From NCBI RefSeq assembly GCF_000467125.1, contig NZ_BATJ01000004.1, forward strand, positions 186,001 through 250,000: a stretch of 64,000 bases of DNA, in the 5' to 3' direction. The notes under the pieces are model-generated. The model did no database searches and was not told the origin of the DNA. It saw only the letters and a list, made by a program, of their open reading frames with translations. Positions 10,162 to 19,267 of this stretch are shown here, piece after piece. Positions within the stretch are counted from its first letter, which is position 1. Every line of letters begins with the position of its first letter. Both the position numbers and the translations under genes were made by a program. This DNA comes from Vibrio proteolyticus NBRC 13287. Lineage in GTDB: Bacteria; Pseudomonadota; Gammaproteobacteria; Enterobacterales; Vibrionaceae.

Positions 10162-11432
10162 TCCGGTTTTTATATACGTTGGCACTGATTGCCATTTCAC
10201 CGATATTGCTGTTTGGCCTGTATCGGCATAAACCCAACAAACCTAAGTTCGGCTCTCGATGGAAAGAGCACTTTGGCTTAACGCCTAAACTCCAGCACAA
10301 TGGTCGCCCTATCTGGATTCATTCCGTCTCTGTCGGGGAAAGCATTGCCGCGATTCCGCTCATAAACGCCCTCAAGGCACAATATCCAGAACAAGCCATT
10401 GTTGTGACCACGACAACCTCTACCGGGGCGGAACAAATTGCGAAACTTGGGACGTTGGTTGAACACCGTTACATGCCTTTGGACTTTAGTTTTGCGGTAA
10501 AAAGCTTTATAAACCGAATCAAGCCGCAAAAGCTTTTGATCATCGAGACTGAGCTGTGGCCCAATACGCTGGCGACCGTAGCCAAACACAACATTCCCAC
10601 GATCGTGGTGAATGCGCGGCTTTCTGAAAAATCTTTCCGTAACTATCAAAAAGTGCAGCCCTTATTTAACGATATCAGCAAGCATCTGACGTTACTGCTG
10701 TGCCAACATGACAGTGACAAAGTACGCTTCCAAAAGCTCGGCATTGACGCAGACAAGCTCAAAGTGACCGGATCTATCAAATTCGATATCCAAATCTCGC
10801 CAGCCGTTCGCCAGAGCGCAAAACAACTGAGGGAAGCCCTGGGCAGTGAGCGTCCCATATGGATCGCGGCCAGTACTCATGAAGGAGAAGACGAGTACGT
10901 ATTGGGCTCCCATCAACAGCTCATAAAGCACAACTCGGATATACTTCTTATTTTGGTTCCCCGACACCCGGAAAGGTTCGACAAAGTGTATGAACTGGCT
11001 AAAAGCAGATCATACAATGTTGTCCGTCGTTCAGAGAACTCTCCGGTCAGTTCGCAAACACAAGTGTACCTTGGAGATACTATGGGAGAACTGCTCATCA
11101 TGTTAGGGGCGGCCGATGTATGTTTTATGGGCGGCAGCTTGCTCGGGGAAAAAGTGGGTGGCCACAATATTCTGGAGCCTCTGGCGATGGGCGTACCAAC
11201 CATCACCGGCCCTAGCTACTTTAACTTTCAGGCAATCGTTGATGAACTTAAAATGGACAATACTGTCACAGTTATCAATAACCAAGACAAACTTAGCCAA
11301 GCAGTACTTAATAAGTTAAGCAACAACACATCAAATACTGAATGGCAGTCAGGCACTAGCCCGATTGAAACTACATTGAAGTACGTATTCACTGGAATGC
11401 CACATTCCTCGCACCAAAACGAAAACCGGTAA
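10158..11432 (+). CDS. waaA: 3-deoxy-D-manno-octulosonic acid (Kdo) transferase
   Basis: A 424-residue GT30 enzyme. It has an N-terminal membrane helix, then HSVSVGESIAAIPLI and TTTTSTGAEQ, which are hallmark WaaA/KdtA motifs. The central ETELWPN and C-terminal GGSLLGEKVGGHNILEPLA complete the family pattern. It transfers Kdo from CMP-Kdo to lipid IVA. In Vibrio and Haemophilus WaaA is often monofunctional and paired with the Kdo kinase KdkA; a kdkA gene is indeed present at 18452-19156, so one Kdo plus a phosphate is expected. That last point is inference. The stop overlaps the start of the next gene (TAATG). Confidence 0.95.
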   Translation: MIRFLYTLALIAISPILLFGLYRHKPNKPKFGSRWKEHFGLTPKLQHNGRPIWIHSVSVGESIAAIPLINALKAQYPEQAIVVTTTTSTGAEQIAKLGTLVEHRYMPLDFSFAVKSFINRIKPQKLLIIETELWPNTLATVAKHNIPTIVVNARLSEKSFRNYQKVQPLFNDISKHLTLLLCQHDSDKVRFQKLGIDADKLKVTGSIKFDIQISPAVRQSAKQLREALGSERPIWIAASTHEGEDEYVLGSHQQLIKHNSDILLILVPRHPERFDKVYELAKSRSYNVVRRSENSPVSSQTQVYLGDTMGELLIMLGAADVCFMGGSLLGEKVGGHNILEPLAMGVPTITGPSYFNFQAIVDELKMDNTVTVINNQDKLSQAVLNKLSNNTSNTEWQSGTSPIETTLKYVFTGMPHSSHQNENR

Positions 11433-12730
11433 TGTCCATGTCAGATTCCAAACTGTCTCGGCTGTCGCTCACGTATTTTGTGAATTCCAGAGGATATGAA
11501 ATCGTCATGTTCTCTATCTGTATTTTGTATACGTTAACGGCGATCCCTCGCTTCGAACTGAACGAACTGTTCAAGAACCTTATTATCATCGGTAGTCTGC
11601 CAGCACTGTTTACAAAAGTTTTGAGAAGGGAAGATAACAACGCGATCTTCTGGGTTTTTCTTCTGTCTTTTGCAGTGCAGATTGCCAGCTGGATGAATTC
11701 ACTGCGAGTTATCCCTGACTTAGCTACCTCTTACCCGCAAATCAAGTTTCTTGCCGCCTTGTTTCTATTTGTTTTTATTGCATTTTGGGTCAATGGCAAT
11801 AAAAGCAGAGTGCTACTACTTTACGCCTCTTTGGTACTCAGTTTTATATTCACCGCGTGTTATCACAATTTCCTGCACAATAGCTTCGCGCAGGGGCTCT
11901 CTGGTCAGCGAGTGGACTTTGCAATGGACAACGCACAGTTTACCTCTATGCTGTCGGTGGTGGTGGCAGCACTGACCGCTTATATCGTTACCCAACTGCC
12001 TAAAAACCGATACAAACCAGTGGCATATTTAATCAGTGGTAGTGTCATCCTATTTGCGTTGTTTGCATTGATCATCAGTCAAAGCCGCCAGGTCTGGCTG
12101 GCCGTCGTCGTGGTTGCACTGCTTTCACCTTTGATTTGCTACCGCTCGTTCAACTATAAACGTACGCTAGCGATCTACGTTTTACTCGCTGTTTTGGGTA
12201 GCTCTCTATTTAACATCAGCTTTATCCATAAGCGTGTCATAACTGAATCTGGTGTCATCGAGAAAGTGGTTGAGGGAGACTGGGACAACATTCCTATGAC
12301 CAGTGTCGGGATTCGTATAAACTCATGGCTTGAAGCCAGCAAGTGGATCATTAACAGCCCATTGTTCGGCACGGATAAAGGTTCGGTAAGACAGGTAATC
12401 AAGACATCAGAGAAGTTCCAAGCCCAACCTCGTACAGCAAATTACGGTCATCTACACAATTTCTATTTGGAAATGCTGGTGGCATACGGTTTATTTGGCT
12501 TGCTTTTTGTGGTGTTATTCTACCGAACCATCATTTCAAACGTCGTTCAGCATCAATCGTACCCACAGCAAGTGTTTCTGTTTTTATTCCTGATATTTTG
12601 GGCCATCATCAACTCATTTGAGTCCTACAACACCAAAATGCTGGGCCTTTACGCGCAAAATATTGTTTTAGCCGGTCTTTTTACGTACTCATTGCCAAAG
12701 CTCAAAAATAATGTAAAGCCTCGGGAATAA
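11432..12730 (+). CDS. waaL: O-antigen ligase, WaaL/Wzy_C family
   Basis: A 432-residue polytopic membrane protein with roughly ten to twelve hydrophobic segments and a large periplasmic loop at about residues 265-340. The loop contains RINSWLEASKWIINSPLFG and HLHNFYLEMLVAYGLFGLL, the conserved histidine region of the Wzy_C domain. WaaL transfers polymerised O-antigen from undecaprenyl pyrophosphate to lipid A-core in the periplasm. Position directly after waaF-waaA favours ligase over O-antigen polymerase (Wzy), which has the same domain. It converges with the following leftward gene after 7 bases. Confidence 0.82.
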   Translation: MSMSDSKLSRLSLTYFVNSRGYEIVMFSICILYTLTAIPRFELNELFKNLIIIGSLPALFTKVLRREDNNAIFWVFLLSFAVQIASWMNSLRVIPDLATSYPQIKFLAALFLFVFIAFWVNGNKSRVLLLYASLVLSFIFTACYHNFLHNSFAQGLSGQRVDFAMDNAQFTSMLSVVVAALTAYIVTQLPKNRYKPVAYLISGSVILFALFALIISQSRQVWLAVVVVALLSPLICYRSFNYKRTLAIYVLLAVLGSSLFNISFIHKRVITESGVIEKVVEGDWDNIPMTSVGIRINSWLEASKWIINSPLFGTDKGSVRQVIKTSEKFQAQPRTANYGHLHNFYLEMLVAYGLFGLLFVVLFYRTIISNVVQHQSYPQQVFLFLFLIFWAIINSFESYNTKMLGLYAQNIVLAGLFTYSLPKLKNNVKPRE

Positions 12731-12737
12731 ATGCCCG

Positions 12738-13784
12738 TCAACCTGATGTCTTTGCCTTATCCAGCAAAGACATCAGATGCTCTCGCCTAGCTAAAAACAG
12801 GGTCTCACTCTGATACGTCCCTTTATAAGTTTGTTTGGACACCACCGAACTCAGAAATGCCTGGTGTTCGGTCTCATGAATCGCATGCGCATTCGGTAAG
12901 TCATAAAATGCCTGTACCATGTCAGGGGAGTAGAACTTACGCAGTGCCTCATTAAAAAAATACCCCACTGTAAAATATGGCATGAACCCAACCTGTTCCG
13001 CTTTATACACAGTGTCCGCGTACAACGTATTCCGACAATTGCGCGTCACGCCGATTTTCTCCATCATCTTTCGTTTATTCGATGTAAATAAACTTCGCTC
13101 TCGTGGTTTGAACACATAGTCCAGGAACAACTTTAGGGTATGACGAGTCACCGGAGATTGCTTAGGCGCGGCAAGAAACCAAGCCTCGATCGGACGAGTT
13201 GGATTGGTATTATGTCGAAAACTGAAAAACGCATGACGCGCCATCGCATCTGGCAACCAGTTATCGAGAGGCTCAAGACAAAATGTCGTCGAATCCGCCC
13301 AGACTCCGCCAAAACGAGACAACAAATACAGGCGTAGAATGTCGGCCTTTGCCGCCATACTCAACCTGATAGTCGATAAGCGAAAAGTAGCATTAAAATC
13401 AAAGCCCAACACCTCTGATAAATTGCTATCTGTCAACACGTTCACGTCATAGCCTGGATTCAGTTCTCGCCAGGAACGAATACTCAGTTGTACAACTTCG
13501 GGAGCAGTCTCAATGGGGGTATTCCAATACAGCCAAATCACCTTCGGCATTTGTGAGGATGGAAATACGTCAGAATCGCTGGTTGGCAGTTTTAACTGGC
13601 GTAACGCCGCGTGCGACTCTTCAATTGCCATCGCCTGGCTTTCTGTGCGATTGCCCTGTTGCAGTAAGTTGATATCAAAGGCTCGATTGTAAGCTTGGCT
13701 TAAAAAACCAAACCGCTTTCTCAAGCCAATACACTTGTTTTCAAAGAAAGCACTCTGAATGAACTGGGAAAAAAGGTGATTCAT
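12738..13784 (-). CDS. Capsular polysaccharide synthesis-type glycosyltransferase (GT32-like)
   Basis: A 348-residue protein. Around residues 80-190 it has KVIWLYWNTPIETAPEVVQL, an arginine-rich segment ending SMAAKADILRLYLLSRFGG and VWADSTTFC, the pattern of the Caps_synth/GT32 group in which the Asp-x-Asp-like site binds the nucleotide sugar. It probably adds a hexose or HexNAc to the LPS core. It is the last gene of the leftward core operon and begins three bases after the stop of its upstream neighbour. Its 3' end holds an 11-bp inverted repeat that may act as a terminator. Donor and acceptor are unknown. Confidence 0.72.
   Translation of the reverse strand: MNHLFSQFIQSAFFENKCIGLRKRFGFLSQAYNRAFDINLLQQGNRTESQAMAIEESHAALRQLKLPTSDSDVFPSSQMPKVIWLYWNTPIETAPEVVQLSIRSWRELNPGYDVNVLTDSNLSEVLGFDFNATFRLSTIRLSMAAKADILRLYLLSRFGGVWADSTTFCLEPLDNWLPDAMARHAFFSFRHNTNPTRPIEAWFLAAPKQSPVTRHTLKLFLDYVFKPRERSLFTSNKRKMMEKIGVTRNCRNTLYADTVYKAEQVGFMPYFTVGYFFNEALRKFYSPDMVQAFYDLPNAHAIHETEHQAFLSSVVSKQTYKGTYQSETLFLARREHLMSLLDKAKTSG
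12744..12775. terminator. Inverted repeat at a convergent gene junction
   Basis: TGATGTCTTTG (12744-12754) and CAAAGACATCA (12765-12775) form an 11-bp perfect stem around a 10-base loop. It is inside the 3' end of the leftward glycosyltransferase gene and just beyond the waaL stop. It lacks a clear T-run but could end waaL transcription. Confidence 0.45.
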
Positions 13785-13787
13785 TGT

Positions 13788-14660
13788 TTATCGAAGACTG
13801 TAATTAAAATGGTTAAGTACCGCTTTGAGCTGAGAATCGTTTCGCCCACGGTCAACATTAAGCTTGTTCAAACCATTATCCTGATTATTAGCAATCTGAA
13901 TAAAATGCTTAAAACAACGTCCTTGAGCTTTCCGGATCTCCGTCCCTTGTAATTTGGCCATAACATACAACCAAATATCATCGGCATGAGGGCATAACTG
14001 CATGAACAAGGATTGATCCGTGACGGCCTGAGACAATGAACCTGGTGGATACAAAATCGCGCCACACCCTGTAAGGAAAAGATGATCACTTTGTTGGCTG
14101 ACTTCTTTATTCCAGTGCTTATAAGGTTGCACTTTACCTTTCTCAAACGTTATCTCGTGAGCTCGATTACCCAAAATCGCCTGAGGGTATTTTTGATGTT
14201 CACGTAATAAGTTTTCAATGGTGTCATGAGGATAAATGATATCGTCATCCAGTGTGATGACGATGCTTTCCGGACATAGCTCCAGCGTCGGCACGATCTT
14301 TTTATAGCTGCGCGTATCCGGACAAAAGCGCACTTCCAGGCCAAAGTCTAGACGCTGCTTTAAGGTGACTGGCAGCTCATCAGCCGTTAATTCATCCTCT
14401 GCCAGCCAGAGAATGACGCGATTCGGCTTCACGGTTTGTTGCGCAATTGATTCCAGCACCAGGTACACATCGTAAATGCGCTTAGAATATGAAGTCAGGC
14501 TGACGACCACGGGCTGTTCAGCGATTTTATCACTTTGTATGAGCGGTTTAAGCTGGTATGACGCATGGTGATACTCGTGCACAAGCAGTGACTCTTTGAT
14601 TAGAAGCGCCTGTTTTGCCAGCTCTTTTCTTCTCTTTTTCTTAAAAAACACTCTGTACAT
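13788..14660 (-). CDS. Glycosyltransferase, GT2-like fold
   Basis: A 290-residue protein. VVVSLTSYSKRIYDVYLVLE (about 53-72) opens a GT-A fold, and ITLDDDIIYPHDTI (about 135-148) carries the Asp-rich metal/nucleotide-sugar site. ILGNRAHEI and GCGAILYPPGSL continue the pattern of a glycosyltransferase family found in many LPS and capsule loci. There is no membrane segment. It is followed three bases later by the GT32-like gene, so the two are probably co-translated and act in sequence on the outer core. Sugar specificity cannot be read. Confidence 0.7.
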   Translation of the reverse strand: MYRVFFKKKRRKELAKQALLIKESLLVHEYHHASYQLKPLIQSDKIAEQPVVVSLTSYSKRIYDVYLVLESIAQQTVKPNRVILWLAEDELTADELPVTLKQRLDFGLEVRFCPDTRSYKKIVPTLELCPESIVITLDDDIIYPHDTIENLLREHQKYPQAILGNRAHEITFEKGKVQPYKHWNKEVSQQSDHLFLTGCGAILYPPGSLSQAVTDQSLFMQLCPHADDIWLYVMAKLQGTEIRKAQGRCFKHFIQIANNQDNGLNKLNVDRGRNDSQLKAVLNHFNYSLR

Positions 14661-14717
14661 CTCCGCGAGCCGTTTGATTACTTACAAGGCCACATATGTT
14701 CGGTTGGCCAAAAGTTG

Positions 14718-16547
14718 TTACTTCAAATAGCGACTGATGTGCTCAAGCGCACCCGTCAGTTGTTCTGAATTAAGAGGTCTGTCAGTCGGTCGATTGCGTT
14801 TATCCAGCGATTCGTACCCCCCAGCGGTATTCACTTCCAGAATAGAGTCCGGCGTAATAATGCCATATCCGCTGTACTTTGAAGACATGATCCAACCACG
14901 TTGTTTAAACGGACCAAATAAGTCTTCCCCGGTCGAATAGTCCGTCAAAGGGTTCGCCACACCAAGATAATTCACCATCAGCGTCGGAACCACATCCTCG
15001 TGGGAACTCAATGCATTTAAATACTGAGCATTGGCCAGCTTTTTCACATCCGGCGCCACAATGATAAACGGCACTTTCACCTGAGGATCGGTAAAGTTAC
15101 TGTTGTGCCCCCAGAAGTTCAGCTTGTTGTCGTTGAGCTCCTGACCGTGATCTCCCGTGATGATAATCACTGTATCGTCCAGTTTGTCCTGAGCTTTAAG
15201 GGTATCCACGACTTCTTTGACCAGACTATCAACATAATGTACCGAGGTTTTATAACGATTAAATAACGGCGTCGGATCGGTCTCATTATTCAACGCCAGA
15301 TAATTCAACTCATCCAGCATTGGTTCAAACTTATGCGGATAGGTCGCCGGGAAATCATACCCGTGTGGCGCATCATAAAACAGGAAAGAAAAAGCCGGTT
15401 TAGCATGGTCTACGTTCTGATACCAGTTTTTCCAGTCATCGGTGAGATTACGATCTTTTACCGACGGACTGTCCCCTTCTGAGCGAATACGCAGATCGGG
15501 AACATTGCGAAAAACCGTGCGATTGAACTCCGGCTTAATTAACTGAGCCGACGTAAATATCCCCATCTGATAATTGAGCTGTTGTAAGCGGTCAATCAAT
15601 ACCGGAGAACGCTGGTTGGCCAGAAACGCGTGCCAGTATGTCCCCGGCATCCCATAAAACAAACCAAAGATACCGGTGCGCGTCGCGTTACCCGTCGAAA
15701 TGTGGTTTTGATATGTCACGCCTTGCTGAGCAAGTTGCCAGATAGTCGGCGACACCGCCTGGCTGAAGGTATCGTAACGCCAGGAGTCGATCACCAGGAG
15801 CATAATGTCTTTCGGGCGCGTCAACGGCATGGTTTGCAGAGGATTAAGAGGATAATTCAGATCCCCTTTATTCGACAATTTGAGACTCTTCTCCTGCTCA
15901 ATCGCGTCTAAATCGACCCAGCCAAGCTTTTTCATCAATGAATTGGCAGTCAGTGGGTAATACAGAGGCAGATAACGCTTAACCATCGAGACCGGCTGAT
16001 ACGCATTCGCCACCGCCCAGGCGTGAATCAGGTTTGCCAGAACAAAGACACTGACTAACGTCCAGCCCAATTTTCGGCCGAGTTTGGCAGGGATGCGTTG
16101 CTGACGTTTTTCCAGGTAGGCTAGCGCGGTGTATTCAATCAACAATGTGGCAACAAAGCCCCCGAGGGCCATCAGCCAGGTAACCAACGGGAATGACACA
16201 ATGTCACCCGCCAGAATGAGTCCGACAACAACTGAATTAATGTGGAAGCGGTATTGGGCAAACACAATGGTGTCGATGAACAACACGCTGATCCCCAGCG
16301 CCGCGATAATGGCCATGCTTACACGGCGGGCTCGTTCAGGCAGAAATAATAACGGCCACAACACCAACGCGAATAGCGCCACCAACAAGGACATCTGACC
16401 CAGTGTTGATAGTACCGCAAACAGCGCGGATAGCGGGGTAAATGATTCGGTCGGGAAAAAAGCAAAAAAGCGGGCCGCGATCAACGACGCCAACATAGCG
16501 TTAAGCAGGACAAACCAGCCCAATACGCTCCATTTCGATTTGTTCAT
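14718..16547 (-). CDS. DUF3413 plus sulfatase-fold membrane protein, YejM/PbgA-like
   Basis: A 609-residue protein. Five membrane helices fill residues 1-195 (DUF3413 region), followed by a periplasmic alkaline-phosphatase/sulfatase fold. VIDSWRYDTFS, the nucleophile-region GNATRTGIFG and GDHGQELNDNKLNFWGHNS are visible. E. coli YejM (PbgA/LapC) has this architecture and controls LPS levels through LapB/FtsH; other relatives are phosphoethanolamine-type transferases. Here it sits inside an LPS core operon between a YrbL-like gene and glycosyltransferases, so a role in core modification or LPS sensing is likely. Whether this is the single YejM orthologue or a paralogue cannot be seen from this window. 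Confidence 0.82.
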   Translation of the reverse strand: MNKSKWSVLGWFVLLNAMLASLIAARFFAFFPTESFTPLSALFAVLSTLGQMSLLVALFALVLWPLLFLPERARRVSMAIIAALGISVLFIDTIVFAQYRFHINSVVVGLILAGDIVSFPLVTWLMALGGFVATLLIEYTALAYLEKRQQRIPAKLGRKLGWTLVSVFVLANLIHAWAVANAYQPVSMVKRYLPLYYPLTANSLMKKLGWVDLDAIEQEKSLKLSNKGDLNYPLNPLQTMPLTRPKDIMLLVIDSWRYDTFSQAVSPTIWQLAQQGVTYQNHISTGNATRTGIFGLFYGMPGTYWHAFLANQRSPVLIDRLQQLNYQMGIFTSAQLIKPEFNRTVFRNVPDLRIRSEGDSPSVKDRNLTDDWKNWYQNVDHAKPAFSFLFYDAPHGYDFPATYPHKFEPMLDELNYLALNNETDPTPLFNRYKTSVHYVDSLVKEVVDTLKAQDKLDDTVIIITGDHGQELNDNKLNFWGHNSNFTDPQVKVPFIIVAPDVKKLANAQYLNALSSHEDVVPTLMVNYLGVANPLTDYSTGEDLFGPFKQRGWIMSSKYSGYGIITPDSILEVNTAGGYESLDKRNRPTDRPLNSEQLTGALEHISRYLK

Positions 16548-16571
16548 AGATCATCTCTTTATAAAACAGCG

Positions 16572-17150
16572 TTATGACGTTTGTTGCCGTTTAAAGTGAG
16601 GTTTGAGAGTCCGTTCCATAAACTCGCGCCACTTGCGTTCGATTTTCCGTTTACCGAAGTAGCGAATATAGTTAGCCAGCGGGATCAGCTCCGCTCCACC
16701 AAAACCGTCAATCATCATGACTTTAATTTGATTGTCATCTTCAACCACTAACATGTTGCTCATGACCAGATCACATGGAATCACGTTGTATTCCAACAGA
16801 TAGTCTTTTAATAACTGCATTGCCTGCCAAAAGGCGGCTTGCTGGTCCGTATTGAGCGGTTGTTCCAGATAGTAACGCAAATCAAGAGGCGGTGTGCCCG
16901 ATGGGTTGGTCACCAACTCTTGTTCCATACCGATATAGTCATCAGTTTCAATGACCTGATAAAACGCTGGAATGTGAGTGAATGCCACGCCGCGTTTCAA
17001 CAGGTACTGCAAATAGCGGATCTCACGCCGGCTCTGCTTTGCTTTGTGTTTACGACTGACTTTGATACATCGGGTCGGATCGTCCGGATTCTGGAAGCAA
17101 ACTCGCTCATCCCCCCGGCCAATCACTTTCCATTGGGTAAAATCTTGCAT
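16572..17150 (-). CDS. YrbL family protein (PhoP-network type)
   Basis: A 192-residue protein matching the YrbL family. It opens with FTQWKVIGRGDERVCFQNP, resembling a kinase nucleotide loop, and has YLQYLLKRGVAFTHIPAFY. The motif IPCDLVMSNMLV (about residues 124-135) resembles a kinase catalytic loop, followed by KVMMIDGFGG, which resembles a DFG segment. E. coli YrbL is PhoP-regulated; biochemical function is not established. Its location among LPS core genes, beside an LPS glycosyltransferase and near kdkA, makes an LPS-phosphorylating role attractive but unproven. It overlaps no neighbour and follows the GT4 gene after 7 bases. Confidence 0.8.
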   Translation of the reverse strand: MQDFTQWKVIGRGDERVCFQNPDDPTRCIKVSRKHKAKQSRREIRYLQYLLKRGVAFTHIPAFYQVIETDDYIGMEQELVTNPSGTPPLDLRYYLEQPLNTDQQAAFWQAMQLLKDYLLEYNVIPCDLVMSNMLVVEDDNQIKVMMIDGFGGAELIPLANYIRYFGKRKIERKWREFMERTLKPHFKRQQTS

Positions 17151-17157
17151 TAAGCAC

Positions 17158-18264
17158 TCATTTATTGTTGTACACCGACAGGATCTGCTGGTAGTTCTTC
17201 TCCATCACGGCATCCACATCCAGTGTCAGCGCCAATTCGCGACACTGACGCTGAATATGCTCATCGTCTTTATAGTTCGCCCAGTGTTGCATCGCTGCCG
17301 CCAGTTCATCAAACTGAGTCGCTGCGGATATGACGGTCGACACATGCGGCTGCAATACTTCTTTGGCACCACACTGTTCGGTTGTGATCACAGGAGTCCC
17401 ACAGGCCAGCGCCTCAATGACCGTGAAGCCAAACGGTTCATAGTGAGCCGGCAACAGATAGCAATCGGCCAGGGAGAAGTAGAGTTCAGGCTGGCTCTGC
17501 GCTCCGAGAAATGCACACTGCGCTTCCACTCCTAGCGACTTCGCATACTGCTTGTACTCCCCTTCACTGTTTTCCCGTCCAGCAATCAATAAGTTGGCTG
17601 GAAAGTTCAGGCGAGCCAAAGCTTCCAGTGCGCTCTTCAGCCCTTTTCGCTCATACCCGGTCCCCAGAAACAGAAACGTCGGCAGAGAAAAATCCAACCC
17701 TAACTGTTGTTTTAACTGACTGACCTGCCCGTGATAGCGCTCAGCATCAAAACGTTTGGTATCGACAAAATTGTGGATCACCGAAATCTTATCACGAGGC
17801 ACCTGATAAGCCTCACTGATCTCGGCGGCACTTTTGTATGAGTTTGCCACGATATGTCTGTATGCGTCCGGTGCCATCGCTTTTTGCTCAATTTTCAGCG
17901 ATACCTTGTCCTTCCAGCGAAGTTTCTGACGTCCGGAAGCTTTGAGGAAATGAAAATGCGTGCCGCCACCGATCCGCAGCATATCGTGTGTCCAGGTTTT
18001 GCCCAGCCCATACACAAAATCATAGTCCGATGCCTTGACATGCTTGTCTACCGCCTTGGCAAACTGCCACATCCGGTGCGCTTTGCCGAGTCCAAACGGG
18101 CGCAGCTCGACAAATTTAATAGCAGGATGAGAAGGTTCAACATGAGAGCGGCAAATAATAGTCACGTCTTCACCCTGCTCAGCCAGATAACGGGAAAGGT
18201 GGTTAAGGAATAACTCTGTGCCACCTGACTTGGCGTGACGCATATGAATTAATGCAATTTTCAT
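17158..18264 (-). CDS. GT4 glycosyltransferase, WaaG-like
   Basis: A 368-residue GT-B glycosyltransferase. The N-terminal MKIALIHMRHAKSGGTELFLNHL and the region IGGGTHFHFLKASG resemble WaaG (first outer-core glucose to heptose II). The C-terminal half has LFLGTGYERKGL and the donor-site EPFGFTVIEALACGTPVI motif (about 280-300). It heads a leftward group of five closely spaced genes. A role in adding a hexose to the inner core is inferred from similarity in motif and from context; the exact linkage is unknown. Confidence 0.82.
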   Translation of the reverse strand: MKIALIHMRHAKSGGTELFLNHLSRYLAEQGEDVTIICRSHVEPSHPAIKFVELRPFGLGKAHRMWQFAKAVDKHVKASDYDFVYGLGKTWTHDMLRIGGGTHFHFLKASGRQKLRWKDKVSLKIEQKAMAPDAYRHIVANSYKSAAEISEAYQVPRDKISVIHNFVDTKRFDAERYHGQVSQLKQQLGLDFSLPTFLFLGTGYERKGLKSALEALARLNFPANLLIAGRENSEGEYKQYAKSLGVEAQCAFLGAQSQPELYFSLADCYLLPAHYEPFGFTVIEALACGTPVITTEQCGAKEVLQPHVSTVISAATQFDELAAAMQHWANYKDDEHIQRQCRELALTLDVDAVMEKNYQQILSVYNNK

Positions 18265-18451
18265 TTAGGATTTTGCCCCGGTGAAGGCAGCCTGCGGCCG
18301 GTAAAAGGTGAGTAAAAATATACATGAGTTACCCCACCTTTACAAAACAGCCACCAACCCGGTTTGACCACCCACAGCCGCGAATCAGCCAGCCGAGTGC
18401 GTAAGTTCGCCTCTCAGCCATCATGGTAGAGCTACGGCTGAGGAGACTGAC

Positions 18452-19156
18452 TCAGTCTCTGGAGTAGCCCGTAAGGATGGCCTGCCACTGCGCTGGTTGC
18501 CAGTGGATACCTGCGCGCTGCTGCTCTTTAATAAAAGAACGCTTGAGACGCTCAAGGTTAGCGGCTTTCCAGCGTTCACCGCGCTGAGCGGCACATTTAT
18601 CAAAGTCGATCAGCCACACCTGCTGCTGGTCATCAAGCAGAATGTTGTGGATATTAAGATCAGTGTGATTAACCCGCGCGTCGTGCATACGCCGAATCAT
18701 CTGCCCGATGCTCAGATACAACGCTTCGTCCAGCGGCTGTCTTTGCAATACCGACACCAAGTCACGAGCATGGGGAATTTTTTCACTCAGCAAATCGGCC
18801 TGGTAAAGTAAACCGGTTCGCACTGCTCGCGCGGCAATCGGACGCGGCACGTTCACGCCGGCCTGGCGCAGCCGCTGCAATAAATCAAACTCAAGATAGC
18901 TGCGAGTGGACGTCCAGCCACTGAACCAGTAGTGGTCGTTGACCAACTTGCCAAACAACCCGCCACGCCGATAGTGCCGCAGCGCCGCAGCCAGCTTTTC
19001 GGTTTGCACGAACCATGTAGTGCCACGCCCTTGCGCGCTGCCTAGGATTTTGTTTTGAGCTTGCCAAAATTGCGGGTCAAAACAGTGATGCGGGTCTTCA
19101 GACAACAACTGTTCGTCATACCAAATCATCTGATTCTTTCTTTGCTGTGTTTTCAC
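18452..19156 (-). CDS. kdkA: 3-deoxy-D-manno-octulosonic acid kinase
   Basis: A 234-residue kinase-fold protein. GRGTTWFVQTEKLAAALRHY, RRGGLFGKLVNDHYWF and the catalytic loop HTDLNIHNILL (about residues 163-173) followed by VWLIDFDKC define the KdkA family. It phosphorylates the single Kdo of the inner core using ATP, as in Haemophilus and Vibrio, where a monofunctional WaaA adds only one Kdo. It is divergent from the heptosyltransferase gene at 19268. The 187 bases downstream before the next leftward gene contain short inverted repeats but no gene. Confidence 0.92.
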   Translation of the reverse strand: MKTQQRKNQMIWYDEQLLSEDPHHCFDPQFWQAQNKILGSAQGRGTTWFVQTEKLAAALRHYRRGGLFGKLVNDHYWFSGWTSTRSYLEFDLLQRLRQAGVNVPRPIAARAVRTGLLYQADLLSEKIPHARDLVSVLQRQPLDEALYLSIGQMIRRMHDARVNHTDLNIHNILLDDQQQVWLIDFDKCAAQRGERWKAANLERLKRSFIKEQQRAGIHWQPAQWQAILTGYSRD

Positions 19157-19267
19157 ATCGTTGCCTATGCAGTTGCAGCCGGTAAATGAGCGCCGACGAG
19201 GTCATATTGACAGAGGATTTTACATTTTCTCACCCTATCTGCATAATTCCTGTTAGCTTTTTCTACT

